In this document: positions 9,415 through 18,300 of the stretch, piece by piece
Numbering within the stretch: the first letter of the stretch is position 1
How the letters are laid out: each line of letters opens with the position of its first letter
Source: Mucilaginibacter dorajii
Lineage (GTDB): Bacteria; Bacteroidota; Bacteroidia; Sphingobacteriales; Sphingobacteriaceae
DNA length: 64,000 bases
Assembly (NCBI RefSeq): GCF_024808255.1
Contig: NZ_JANTYS010000015.1
Span: 120,056 to 184,055, forward strand
Reading direction: 5' to 3'
Notes under the pieces: generated by a model
Told to the model about the DNA's origin: nothing
Databases searched by the model: none
The model's input: the letters and a program-made list of their open reading frames with translations, nothing else
Translations under genes and position numbers: made by a program

Positions 9415-10599
9415 ATGAAGCAAAAATTTTATGATACTGCTGTGAAGCAGGAAAAAGCTGTTTTGGTTGGCGTAATGACACCGCACGTAACCGACGAACA
9501 GGAAAAAGAGTATTTAGAAGAACTTGAATTTTTAGTAGCCACTGCCGGCGGCGAAACCGTTAAATGGTTTACCCAAAAACTGCAGCGACCGGATAGGGCT
9601 ACGTTTGTAGGATCGGGCAGGCTGGAGGATATCAGGGCTTTTGTTGTTGAAGAAGAAATTGATATGGTAGTTTTTGATGATGAGCTATCGCCATCGCAAC
9701 TACGTAATATAGAAAACGAATTGCAGGTAAAAATCCTGGACCGTAATAACCTTATCCTGGATATTTTTGCCAACCGCGCGCAAACCGCCCAGGCCAAAAC
9801 CCAGGTTGAACTGGCACAGCTACAGTATTTACTGCCCCGCCTTACCCGCTTATGGACCCACCTTGAGCGCCAAAAGGGTGGTATTGGTATGCGCGGCCCG
9901 GGTGAGTCACAAATTGAGACCGACAGGCGTTTAATCCTGAACAAGATTACGTTACTGAAAGACAGGCTTAAACAAATCGATAAGCAAAACGAAACCCAGC
10001 GCAAAAACCGCCAACAAATGGTGCGTACCGCTTTGGTGGGTTATACCAACGTAGGCAAATCAACCATTATGAATTTGATTTCCAAATCGGAGGTATTTGC
10101 AGAGAATAAGCTGTTTGCAACCCTGGATACTACCGTGAGGAAGGTGGTGTTAGAAAACGTGCCATTCCTTTTATCAGATACGGTAGGTTTTATCCGCAAA
10201 TTACCTCACCAATTGGTGGAGTGTTTTAAGTCGACCCTGGATGAAGTACGTGAAGCCGATATATTGATCCATGTGGTGGATGTATCGCACCCTAATTTTG
10301 AAGACCAGATCCGTACGGTTAACGAAACGCTGAAAGATATTGGCGCTATTGATAAACGGATGATCACGGTATTTAACAAGATAGATGCGTTTAAACCCGA
10401 AGATCACCAGCTTGAGCAACAAGCAGAGCCGTTAACCCTGGATGACTTTAAACACAGCTGGATGGCCAAAAATAATAGCCCGGCTATATTTATATCGGCC
10501 ACAAAAAAGGAAAATGTTGATGAGTTCAGGGCTTTGCTTTATGAGGAAGTGAAGGAGATACATACTGAAAGGTATCCGTATGACCATTTGTTGTATTAG
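9415..10599 (+). CDS. hflX: GTPase HflX
   Basis: A ribosome-associated GTPase that splits or rescues stalled 50S/70S ribosomes under stress. It is 394 residues long with an N-terminal HflX domain (including GSGRLEDIRAF and IFANRAQTAQAKTQVELAQL), the linker GGIGMRGPGESQIETDRR, and a G domain with G1 GYTNVGKST, G3 DTVGF, and G4 NKID. All of these are diagnostic. It is transcribed alone, divergent from the DUF3857 genes, with a 205-bp spacer. The ATG at 9415 is supported by the conserved MKQKFYDTA-type start. A MITE-like repeat begins 7 bp after the stop codon. Confidence 0.96.
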   Translation: MKQKFYDTAVKQEKAVLVGVMTPHVTDEQEKEYLEELEFLVATAGGETVKWFTQKLQRPDRATFVGSGRLEDIRAFVVEEEIDMVVFDDELSPSQLRNIENELQVKILDRNNLILDIFANRAQTAQAKTQVELAQLQYLLPRLTRLWTHLERQKGGIGMRGPGESQIETDRRLILNKITLLKDRLKQIDKQNETQRKNRQQMVRTALVGYTNVGKSTIMNLISKSEVFAENKLFATLDTTVRKVVLENVPFLLSDTVGFIRKLPHQLVECFKSTLDEVREADILIHVVDVSHPNFEDQIRTVNETLKDIGAIDKRMITVFNKIDAFKPEDHQLEQQAEPLTLDDFKHSWMAKNNSPAIFISATKKENVDEFRALLYEEVKEIHTERYPYDHLLY

Positions 10600-10606
10600 G
10601 AAGCCC

Positions 10607-10899
10607 CTGGGCAAACGCATCTAAATAGTTAACGGGGATAAGCCTATTGTGTCGGGAAGATATAGGCATCAAATGATATCTTGTTTTTATTGCCTGGTGC
10701 TGGTTAAATGATCCAGGTGTCGAAAGGGCTTGTATTTGCTAACAACAGGCACCAATATTTGGATGCGCCTAAATTGCGCCATACATCAGTTTAGCGCCAA
10801 CCTTGTTTAGACATAAACCATTGATTATTAGTTAATTATAAGATATCATATCTAAAATGTGTTAAGTTATGTTAACCCAATTTAGATGCGTTTGCCCTG
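10607..10899. repeat. MITE-like dispersed repeat, long copy
   Basis: A 293-bp intergenic element with perfect 17-bp terminal inverted repeats: GGGCAAACGCATCTAAA (10609-10625) and its complement TTTAGATGCGTTTGCCC (10881-10897). A GTTAAC motif follows inside each end. A second copy lies at 49514-49724 and shares most of the interior, for example AATATTTGGATGCGCCTA and ATTGATTATTAG, but lacks roughly 80 bp of the middle. It has no open reading frame of note, so if mobile it must be moved in trans. Confidence 0.8.
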
Positions 10900-10952
10900 A
10901 GGAGGCCCCCTAACCCCCTGAAAGGGGAACTTTTGATTAGTAAATTGCAAAA

Positions 10953-10989
10953 GCAAAAAGAAGAATCCTCCCCGGATTCTTCTTTTTGC
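10953..10989 (-). terminator. Rho-independent terminator after the PIN toxin gene
   Basis: A perfect 16-bp stem, GCAAAAAGAAGAATCC pairing with GGATTCTTCTTTTTGC, with a 5-base loop. It touches the stop codon of the PIN gene on the minus strand. The A-rich/T-rich arms serve as poly-U in either direction. Upstream of it, 10905-10930 holds a CCCCCTAACCCCCTGAAAGGGG palindrome of the same family as the one at 14350. Confidence 0.8.
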
Positions 10990-11435
10990 TAAAATTTTTC
11001 CGGGTTAATTAAGCGAACTTCCAGAAACACTTTATGAAGATGATCAAAATCTTTATCGGTTGTAACAAGGGTTAAATTTAACAGCGCCGCGGTAGATGCT
11101 ATCCACAGATCGTTTTTTCCCATATTGCGGGGAGTGGCAAATTGATAATCGTTGAAGGATGGATTCCTTCGTTGTGAAAACGTGTCAATTTGAGCGTATG
11201 TTTCTACCAGGTTTTCATTTATATCTATTAAAAATACCGTTTTTAATAGAACCTCAATTGCATTCCATTTGTCTTTGCCCCAGTTGTTGCGTAATGCAAT
11301 AGATCTTATTTCACCCAGGGTAACTACCGATACGTATAATTTGTGCCCATCTGGATTTATCACCGTATTTAAGAGCCTCTTTTTAGGCTCTTTGGATAAG
11401 TGAAATAAAATATTGGTATCCAGCAATAAACTCAT
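10989..11435 (-). CDS. PIN-domain toxin, VapC-like
   Basis: A 148-residue PIN-domain ribonuclease, the likely toxin of a type II toxin-antitoxin pair. The acidic metal-binding residues are present: Asp in SLLLDTNIL (residue 6), Glu in VTLGEIRS, Asp in KNDLWIASTA, and Asp in TTDKDFDHL. VapC-type enzymes cleave tRNA, rRNA or mRNA. Its ATG overlaps the stop of the preceding small gene by 4 bp (ATGA), the usual arrangement with the antitoxin first. It is somewhat longer than a typical VapC (about 130). Target unknown. Confidence 0.85.
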   Translation of the reverse strand: MSLLLDTNILFHLSKEPKKRLLNTVINPDGHKLYVSVVTLGEIRSIALRNNWGKDKWNAIEVLLKTVFLIDINENLVETYAQIDTFSQRRNPSFNDYQFATPRNMGKNDLWIASTAALLNLTLVTTDKDFDHLHKVFLEVRLINPEKF

Positions 11436-11659
11436 TTACTCTCTTTCAGAATAATAAGAGCCTCGTTAAGTTCATCGATAGTAAGCGACGCGCTGTCTGG
11501 CAACAAAGCGAGATCGTCATCTATCTTTTCGGGCCTTTGTCCCATTTTAGTTGCAAAGGCAACAGGTCCTCCTGCAGCCAAAATTTCATCAATAGAATAT
11601 GATCGGGGTATCTGCGGAATATATGGACTTGCTGATGTTTTATTTTTTTCTGCTTTCAT
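11432..11659 (-). CDS. Putative antitoxin of the PIN toxin
   Basis: A 75-residue charged protein directly upstream of and overlapping (4 bp) the PIN toxin gene. It has a Pro/Ser-rich N-terminus and an acidic C-terminal half (EKIDDDLALLPDSASLTIDELNEAL), as expected of the part that wraps the toxin. No recognisable DNA-binding motif was seen by eye. Assigned as antitoxin from position, size and overlap, not from a known family. The transcript starts just upstream, 28 bp from the mqnD stop codon, so read-through from the menaquinone genes is possible. Confidence 0.65.
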   Translation of the reverse strand: MKAEKNKTSASPYIPQIPRSYSIDEILAAGGPVAFATKMGQRPEKIDDDLALLPDSASLTIDELNEALIILKESK

Positions 11660-11687
11660 AGCTGCCTCCTATACAAATATAATAAAA

Positions 11688-12539
11688 TCAATCAGTTAAA
11701 AACAGTTCCTCTTGTATCGCCGGGATAAAATTATTCTTCAAGGCCGTATCAAAAAGCAGCTTAATCGCTTTTCTGCCCTCTTCGCCTAACTCTACCGAGT
11801 ATTTATTTACGTAAAGTTCGATGTGTTTATACATCACTTCCTCGCTCATTTCCTGGGCGTGGGAACGAATGAATTCGAGGCCCGATTTTGGATTGGCAAA
11901 GGCAAACTCTACCGACTTACGCAATACCCGGTTCAATTTGTGTTGCACATCCAATGGCAAATTGCGGTTTGCTACAATCCCCCCCAGCGGAATGGCGCAA
12001 CCTGTTTGTTTTTCCCAATGATCGCCCAGGTCGATGATCTTTTTGAGGCCTTTATCCTGGTAGGTAAACCTGTTTTCGTGGATGATCAAACCGACGTCTA
12101 CCCGGCCTTCTAACACCGCGTTCTCAATATCAGAAAAAACAAGTTCAACCTTGTTAGTGGCATTCGGGAAGGCATTGCCCAACAGGAAATTAGCCGTAGT
12201 ATATTTTCCAGGGATCCCTATTTTCAGGTTCGGGTTGCCGGTTTCGAGTTGCGAGAGCAGTTCTTCAGGATCGTTCTTGCAAATCAGCATGGGGCCAACG
12301 CCAAAACCCAGGGCACTGCCAGAGTCAAGCAATACATATTTATCGGCTACGTAAGCAAACGCGTGGTAGCTTAATTTGGTTACATCCAGCTCGCCGCGAA
12401 ATGCTTTTTGGTTAAGGGTTTCCACGTCGTCATAAAACACCTCAAACTTTAAACCTTCGGTATCAATTTTATGGTGAATAAGTGCATCAAAAATAAAAGT
12501 ATCATTAGGGCAGGGAGAAAAACCAAGCGTTAGTTTCAT
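11688..12539 (-). CDS. mqnD: 1,4-dihydroxy-6-naphthoate synthase
   Basis: The futalosine-pathway enzyme converting cyclic dehypoxanthine futalosine to 1,4-dihydroxy-6-naphthoate for menaquinone synthesis. It is 283 residues with the hallmark LGFSPCPNDTFIFDAL start, the RGELDVTKLSYHAF segment, and the IIHENRFTY motif that carries the catalytic His. Length is normal. It follows mqnB with a 21-bp gap, so both steps are probably cotranscribed. Presence of this route instead of the classical Men pathway is usual for many Bacteroidota. Confidence 0.93.
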   Translation of the reverse strand: MKLTLGFSPCPNDTFIFDALIHHKIDTEGLKFEVFYDDVETLNQKAFRGELDVTKLSYHAFAYVADKYVLLDSGSALGFGVGPMLICKNDPEELLSQLETGNPNLKIGIPGKYTTANFLLGNAFPNATNKVELVFSDIENAVLEGRVDVGLIIHENRFTYQDKGLKKIIDLGDHWEKQTGCAIPLGGIVANRNLPLDVQHKLNRVLRKSVEFAFANPKSGLEFIRSHAQEMSEEVMYKHIELYVNKYSVELGEEGRKAIKLLFDTALKNNFIPAIQEELFLTD

Positions 12540-12560
12540 AGTAAAATGTTATAACAGTAC

Positions 12561-13181
12561 CTATAAATCAATGATCGCGTCGATGAGATCGATGGCAAAT
12601 GTATTCAGATTTTTTATGGCAAGCCCTATTTGCCAGCTCGCCCGGTTACGTTTTTCTACATAATTTGACACAGCCCTGATTTGCATGCATTTTGCATTTG
12701 CCTGCTGGCAGGCATAAAAGAAAGCCGCGCCTTCCATACTTTCCAGTTGAGGGCTTAAACGGGCCTGCACTTTTTTAATGGATGCCTCATTGCCGTGAAC
12801 CGTGTTTACTGTGATAGCCCTGGCTTTTTTCAAATAAAAGTTACTTTCAACCTCCTCAAGCGTGGTTGTAGGTTTAAAGGTGTTTTCGCCAAAGCCAAGG
12901 GTGGTGATGGGGATAAATTGCTCATCATCTTCGGCACCGGTTTCAGAAAAGGTGTCTTCGGTAACTTCTACTACGTACCCGGGTTGTATGTTCCTGTCAA
13001 AACTTCCTGCAATGCCAAGATTAAGTACCAGGTCATACTTTTGGCGGGTAACCTGCTGGCCAAGTTTAAAGGCCGTGGGTACCATACCGGCACCTGTTAT
13101 CAACACGTCTATTTTATTGCCAAAATGCCTGGTTAATGGTTCAATCTCGGGCGCGGTGGCAGCAACTACTAATATGAGCAT
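12561..13181 (-). CDS. mqnB: Futalosine hydrolase
   Basis: A 206-residue nucleoside phosphorylase-fold enzyme that removes hypoxanthine from futalosine in menaquinone biosynthesis. It shows an N-terminal VVAATAPEIEP stretch, the glycine-rich LNLGIAGSF motif, and the purine-site segment SPQLESMEGAAFFYAC, in which the Glu binds the ribose. MTA/SAH nucleosidase is the nearest alternative, but the neighbour mqnD and the LESMEGAA signature favour futalosine hydrolase. It is the first gene of the mqnB-mqnD unit and is divergent from the pterin genes. Confidence 0.9.
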   Translation of the reverse strand: MLILVVAATAPEIEPLTRHFGNKIDVLITGAGMVPTAFKLGQQVTRQKYDLVLNLGIAGSFDRNIQPGYVVEVTEDTFSETGAEDDEQFIPITTLGFGENTFKPTTTLEEVESNFYLKKARAITVNTVHGNEASIKKVQARLSPQLESMEGAAFFYACQQANAKCMQIRAVSNYVEKRNRASWQIGLAIKNLNTFAIDLIDAIIDL

Positions 13182-13250
13182 CTTGCTTTTATAAATTTCA
13201 TTACGCTTTTTTGACTGCTAATATAAAACAACCAGCCTGTTTTTGTTTTG

Positions 13251-13258
13251 TATATTTG
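13251..13258 (+). promoter_or_regulatory. Bacteroidota-type -7 box upstream of the pterin genes
   Basis: TATATTTG matches the TAnnTTTG -7 consensus and lies 15 bp before the ATG of the 6-pyruvoyltetrahydropterin synthase gene, so the leader would be very short. No convincing -33 TTTG was found at the usual spacing, so this is a candidate only. Confidence 0.45.
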
Positions 13259-13273
13259 CACCCACTATTTATT

Positions 13274-13693
13274 ATGATGATACATATAACGCGCAAGGAA
13301 CATTTTAATGCCGCTCACAGGATGTACCGTGAGGAATGGAGCGCTGAAAAAAACAATGAGGTGTTTGGCAAATGTGCCAACCCCAACTGGCATGGTCATA
13401 ACTACAATTTATTTGTAACCGTTAAGGGCGAAGTTACGCATGCTACCGGTTATTTGATAGACCTTAAAGAACTAAAGGTAATCATTAATGAATATGTGAT
13501 TGAAAAGCTTGATCACAAAAACATTAACAAAGATGTTGATTTTATGGCAGGCAAAATGGCATCAACAGAGCTGCTTTGCATTGAGATATTTAACCAGCTG
13601 AAAGCTCCGATTGAGGCCTATGAGGGTGTGTTTTTACACTCGGTTAAATTGTATGAAACTGAAAATAACTCGGCCGAATATTTTGGCGGATAA
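13274..13693 (+). CDS. 6-pyruvoyltetrahydropterin synthase / 6-carboxytetrahydropterin synthase (QueD family)
   Basis: A 139-residue T-fold enzyme acting on dihydroneopterin triphosphate, towards queuosine (6-carboxytetrahydropterin) or a tetrahydrobiopterin-like product. Zinc ligands are the His in HFNAAH and the two His in PNWHGHNY, and the catalytic Cys is in FGKCANPNW. The motif MASTELLCIEIF and a Glu near the C-terminus (KLYETENNS) also fit. ATG at 13274 gives the conserved MMIHITRKEHFNAAHR start; the frame extends further upstream without support. It lies 8 bp before folE, which supplies its substrate. The FGKCANPN...HGHNY form resembles PTPS more than E. coli QueD, but which product is made is not decidable here. 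Confidence 0.88.
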   Translation: MMIHITRKEHFNAAHRMYREEWSAEKNNEVFGKCANPNWHGHNYNLFVTVKGEVTHATGYLIDLKELKVIINEYVIEKLDHKNINKDVDFMAGKMASTELLCIEIFNQLKAPIEAYEGVFLHSVKLYETENNSAEYFGG

Positions 13694-13701
13694 ATGATAA
13701 G

Positions 13702-14349
13702 ATGATAGATAAAGATCACATTCCAAGCCGCGATGATGACGATGACGACATTGACGGTTACACCAAAATAGACCGGTACAATCCTAAACTGATAGAAAAC
13801 CTATCGGCCAATTATCTGAACGTACTCAAACAAATAGGCGAAGATCCTGAACGCGAGGGATTACTGAAAACACCCGAGCGGATTGCCAAAGCCATGCTGT
13901 ATTTAACCCATGGATATGATCTGGATGCTCAAAACATTCTTAACTCGGCCATGTTTAAGGAAGAGTACAGCCAAATGGTAATAGTAAAGGATATTGAAGT
14001 ATACTCCATGTGCGAGCATCATATGCTGCCGTTTTTTGGTAAGGCTCACATCGCCTATATTCCTAATGGCTATGTTGTAGGCCTAAGCAAAATTCCACGT
14101 GTGGTTGACGCCTTTGCCCGCAGGCTGCAGGTACAGGAGCGTTTAACCAACCAAATTCGTGATTGCATACAGGAAACATTAAACCCAATTGGTGTGGGCG
14201 TAGTTATTGAATGCCGCCACTTGTGTATGAGTATGCGCGGTGTACAAAAGCAAAACTCGGTAACAACCACATCGGCTTTTACCGGCGAGTTTTTGAAAGA
14301 GAAAACACGTACAGAGTTTTTAAATTTGATAAGTTCTAAATTGAGTTAA
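13702..14349 (+). CDS. folE: GTP cyclohydrolase I
   Basis: Converts GTP to 7,8-dihydroneopterin triphosphate, the first step to folate and other pterins. 215 residues; after an unusually acidic N-terminus (DDDDDDID) the FolE core is canonical: EDPEREGLLKTPERIAKAM, zinc-binding Cys and His in MCEHHMLPF, IPRVVDAFARRLQVQERLT, and IECRHLCMSMRG with the second zinc Cys. It is in an operon with the upstream pterin synthase (8-bp gap). A G/C-run inverted repeat follows directly after the stop. Confidence 0.96.
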   Translation: MIDKDHIPSRDDDDDDIDGYTKIDRYNPKLIENLSANYLNVLKQIGEDPEREGLLKTPERIAKAMLYLTHGYDLDAQNILNSAMFKEEYSQMVIVKDIEVYSMCEHHMLPFFGKAHIAYIPNGYVVGLSKIPRVVDAFARRLQVQERLTNQIRDCIQETLNPIGVGVVIECRHLCMSMRGVQKQNSVTTTSAFTGEFLKEKTRTEFLNLISSKLS

Positions 14350-14438
14350 GCCCCCCAGCCCCCTGAAGGGGGAGCAGGCACGGGTATTTATAATTAAATA
14401 ATAAACATAAAATTCCCCCTTTAGGGGGTTAGGGGGCA
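14350..14438. repeat. Inverted G/C-run element between folE and fabD
   Basis: About 89 bp with imperfect inverted ends of roughly 24 bp: GCCCCCCAGCCCCCTGAAGG at the left and CCTTTAGGGGGTTAGGGGGC at the right. The centre is A/T-rich. The right arm ends 2 bp before the fabD ATG, so it supplies the whole 5' leader next to the start codon. A related half-element (CCCCCTAACCCCCTGAAAGG) lies at about 10905-10930. Confidence 0.7.
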
Positions 14439-14439
14439 C

Positions 14440-15327
14440 ATGAAAGCATATATTTTTCCGGGGCAGGGTGCCCAGTTTCCAGGTATGGGTAAAGATCTGT
14501 ACGAACAATCAGACAAAGCCCGCGAGCTATTTGAAAAAGCAAACGAGATATTAGGTTTCCGCATTACCGATGTAATGTTTGATGGCACCGCCGAAGACCT
14601 GGTGCAAACCAACGTAACCCAGCCGGCCATATTTTTACATTCAACAATTTTAGCCTCGGTTTTGGGCGATGATTTTAAGCCGGAAATGGTTGCCGGTCAC
14701 TCTTTAGGTGAGTTTTCTGCCTTGGTAGCAGCCGGTGCTTTATCATTTGAGGATGGCTTACGTTTAGTAGCTGCACGTGCCAATGCCATGCAAAAAGCCT
14801 GCGAGTTACAACCATCAACCATGGCTGCGATTTTAGGCCTGGATGATTTTGTTGTTGAAGATGTATGTCAGCAGGTTACTGATGTAGTAGTAACCGCAAA
14901 TTACAACTGTCCTGGTCAGCTGGTAATATCCGGTACCATTGAAGGTGTTGATGCCGCCTGCGAAAAATTGCTTGCCGCCGGTGCAAAAAGGGCGCTTAAA
15001 CTGAAAGTTGGTGGCGCGTTCCACTCACCGTTAATGGAATCGGCAAGGGTTGAATTGGAATTGGCCATTGTTGCTACAGAGATCAACGCCCCTGTTTGTC
15101 CCATCTACCAAAACATTGATGCCAAACCCTATACTGATCCGGCATTAATCAAACAAAACTTAATAGCCCAGTTAACCGGCGCTGTAAGGTGGACACAAAC
15201 CATAAAACATATGTTAGAGGACGGTGCCACTTCCTTTACCGAAGTTGGACCAGGCAATGTATTGCAGGGCCTTGTAAAAAAAGTTGACAGGGCAATTGCA
15301 ACAGCGAGTGCTACATTACCTCAATAA
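14440..15327 (+). CDS. fabD: Malonyl-CoA:ACP transacylase
   Basis: A 295-residue enzyme that loads malonyl groups onto acyl carrier protein for fatty acid synthesis. Motifs: IFPGQGAQFPGMG at the start, nucleophile Ser in GHSLGEFSAL (near residue 89), the Arg/Gln region around RANAMQ, and catalytic His in GGAFHSPLM (near 193). It stands apart from the resorcinol cluster 19 kb away, which has no acyltransferase of its own, so this primary-metabolism enzyme is a likely source of malonyl-ACP for both. It is followed by a clear terminator. Confidence 0.95.
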   Translation: MKAYIFPGQGAQFPGMGKDLYEQSDKARELFEKANEILGFRITDVMFDGTAEDLVQTNVTQPAIFLHSTILASVLGDDFKPEMVAGHSLGEFSALVAAGALSFEDGLRLVAARANAMQKACELQPSTMAAILGLDDFVVEDVCQQVTDVVVTANYNCPGQLVISGTIEGVDAACEKLLAAGAKRALKLKVGGAFHSPLMESARVELELAIVATEINAPVCPIYQNIDAKPYTDPALIKQNLIAQLTGAVRWTQTIKHMLEDGATSFTEVGPGNVLQGLVKKVDRAIATASATLPQ

Positions 15328-15333
15328 ATTTTA

Positions 15334-15361
15334 AAGGCGCTGTAAACAGTGCCTTTTTTTG
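15334..15361 (+). terminator. Rho-independent terminator after fabD
   Basis: Stem AAGGCGCTG / CAGTGCCTT with a short loop (one mismatch), followed by a run of seven T. It ends the folE-fabD side of the transcript 26 bp before the kinase start. Confidence 0.8.
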
Positions 15362-15387
15362 TTTAAATCAATTTATCTGATAGCATT

Positions 15388-18300
15388 TTGACTACCTCCG
15401 GAAAAATACGTTTATTGCTAACCCTTATTGGTATCGGGTTATTACTGACAGCTATTTTTGTTCAGAAAACGTATACCCCGGTTAATAACCTGGTGCAAAC
15501 AGGGCAAAGTCTTGAAGATAATCTGCACAAAAAAGAAGCCTTTATTTTTAACCAGTTAAACAATAAGGTAAAGTTTAACCAGTTAAAAAACCTTGCCGAA
15601 AGCGATCAGAATGCCATCAGTTTCATTGACAATTTTACCACAAACCATAGCATATGGTTTGTTACCGCTTACAATAACAAACTGAGTTTTTGGAGCGGGA
15701 TCAAAGTTTTGCCAGATACCCTTCAAAACATAAAGGAAGGAACATCTTTCATCAAACAACCTAATGGCTACTACGAAGCTATAAAGAAAACAGATGGCGA
15801 TTTCTCTGCTATATTTTTTATCCCGGTAAAAATAAATTACACGTTTACCAACCAATACCTGCAAAATACCTTTGCCAGGGATATTACCACCAGCAACAAT
15901 ATCGAGATAGCCGAACTTGGCGACAAAGACGTTTATGCTGTGCATAACAGCACCAATGATTACCTTTTTTCGATAAGACAAAAGCCTGATAATATTAATT
16001 ACGCTTTTGTCTACTATGAATCAGTCTTCTGGATCCTCACCATTTTAACGCTTTGTGTGCTCATCCACAACATCTGTTGTTATATGGCGGCTAAAGCATA
16101 CCCTTGGTTTTCGGTATTGGTTATGCTGTTGTTTATCGTGTTATTCCGGGTTGTTAATTTATACTACCACCTCCCCGATTTCAGCGGCACTATCAAAATC
16201 TTCGATCCTAAACTATATCAATCGGGCATTCTCTACCCTTCTTTTGCCGATGTCTGCATCAATATCATTTGTGTATTTTGGTTTGTGACATTTATATATC
16301 TGCAACGGCACAGGTTATTTACCAAAGTATATGGCGGGGCTTTAGGCTACCTTACCGTAATCCTAAGCATTTTACTGTTATTAGTGATATCTACTTCGCT
16401 ATTGAGGTTGTTTTATGACCTGGTTATTCACTCCCATATTAACTTTAATGTAAACAACGTACTCGGGCTTTCATCGTTTAGCTTGCTGGGCGTTTTAATG
16501 CTTTGCTTTAGTTTCCTGATATTTTACCTGCTTGATGATGTTTTACTTTACCTGTGCCTAAAGCTGGATGTGCCTAAATCTCACCAGTTTTTTTTGCTGC
16601 TGGTAGGTATTGTTAGCACCACCGTTGTATTCATGGTATATTACGAGTTTACTATGTTTTACCTGCTGTGGATGCTGTTGGTATTGATAAGGGCCTACGG
16701 TTTTATATACCAGGGAAGCAAGCTAACCACAAGTACCTTTTTATACATCATTTTTATTTGTTCGCTTATTTCGGCTATAAAACTGAACCATTTTGAAGGC
16801 ATTAAAGAAGGAGAGGTACGCAAAGCGCTTGTGCACAAATTGGAAGATCCCGAAGACCCTGATGCTGAAAACTACTTTAAAAGAATAGAAAGCAGGATTG
16901 TTACCGACACCGCCATTATCCGTTATTTTAAAGAGAATGTTCATAATAACGAATACCTTACTACCCGTTTTCAAAAACTATATTTTGATGGCTACCTATC
17001 TAAATACGGATTAAAGATCCACGAATATAACGCCGGCGACCAGCCCATGGGCGACGCCGACGACCTGCCGATTAATACGTTTAAAGACCTGGTTGTATAT
17101 AGTTCCTTTAAAGTGCCGGGTACGCATTTTTATCGTTTTCCGCAATCGTTTGGCTTTCAAAGCTATTTTGCTATCCTGGCTATAAATAGCAATAGCAGGC
17201 AATTGGGCACCCTGGTGGTTGAGTTTAAAGCAAAGCCTCTGCAAACCGGGGCTTTCCCTGAGTTACTGTTAGATGGCCCCATCCGCTCCGAAGATGAATT
17301 TAAAGATTATTCATACGCCTATTATAGCGATGACGTATTGCTAAGTCAGAAAGGGAGTTACGTTTACTCGCTAAACAATACCGATTTTAAAGGAAAACTT
17401 AAAGAGTATGTTGTAAAAACCACCAAAAGCAATAGTCCGGAGTGGTATAACGCTTTTAGCAAATATGAGCACCTGGCCTACAAACCCAGTAAGCGTAATT
17501 TAATTGTAGTGAGTAAAGAAATTAATCCGCTTTATAATGGGGTTACTTCTATTACTTTCTTTTTCATGTCGCTGCTTATATTTAGTGCCATTGTCATTAT
17601 AGCCCGCGGAGCCTGGATGCGTATCAGGATCCTGAGCATTACAAACGATAGGATCCGTTGGAGTTTTAAGATTAATTTTGGCAAGGTACTTTACAAAACC
17701 CGTATCCAGTTTGTAATGATCATAGCTGTGGTAGTAACGCTTATTGTGGTTGGTTTTATAACCTTTATATCTATAGGTAACCAATACCATAATCAGCAGG
17801 AAAAACAAATAAGGGATAAAATAACCCGCATTGCAGAGGCTTTTCAAACAGGCACCCTAAACCGCTACATTTATAACGTAAACGAAAAAAGCCAGGTAGA
17901 TTTTAACGTGCTGGCTAAAACCTACGCCACAGATCTGATCTTGTTTGATTTGAAGGGCATACCACTGGTAACCACGCAGCCCAAGATCTATGAATATGGC
18001 CTGGTAGCTAAAAGGATGAACTCAAGGGCGTTTATTTATTTAAGTAAGCTTCAAAAAACCGAGATCGTTAATGATGAGCGGATTGGGGAGTTAAGTTACA
18101 AAGCTGCCTATGCTCCTATTGTTACCTCAAATAATAAAACGATAGCCTATATCCAGTTGCCTTATTTTTCAAACGAGGCCGATTATAAAGAGCGGATAGG
18201 ATCATTATTAAACGTGATGATCAATGTGTACGCCCTGGTTTTTATAGCGATAGGATTGTTTGCCATTATTATTGCCAGGCAAATCACCGCGCCATTGAGC

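Noticed and set aside
9429..10004. Long minus-strand reading frame inside hflX (191 codons)
   Set aside because: Low-complexity Ser/Arg-rich product opposite strongly conserved HflX motifs; it is a shadow of the real gene.
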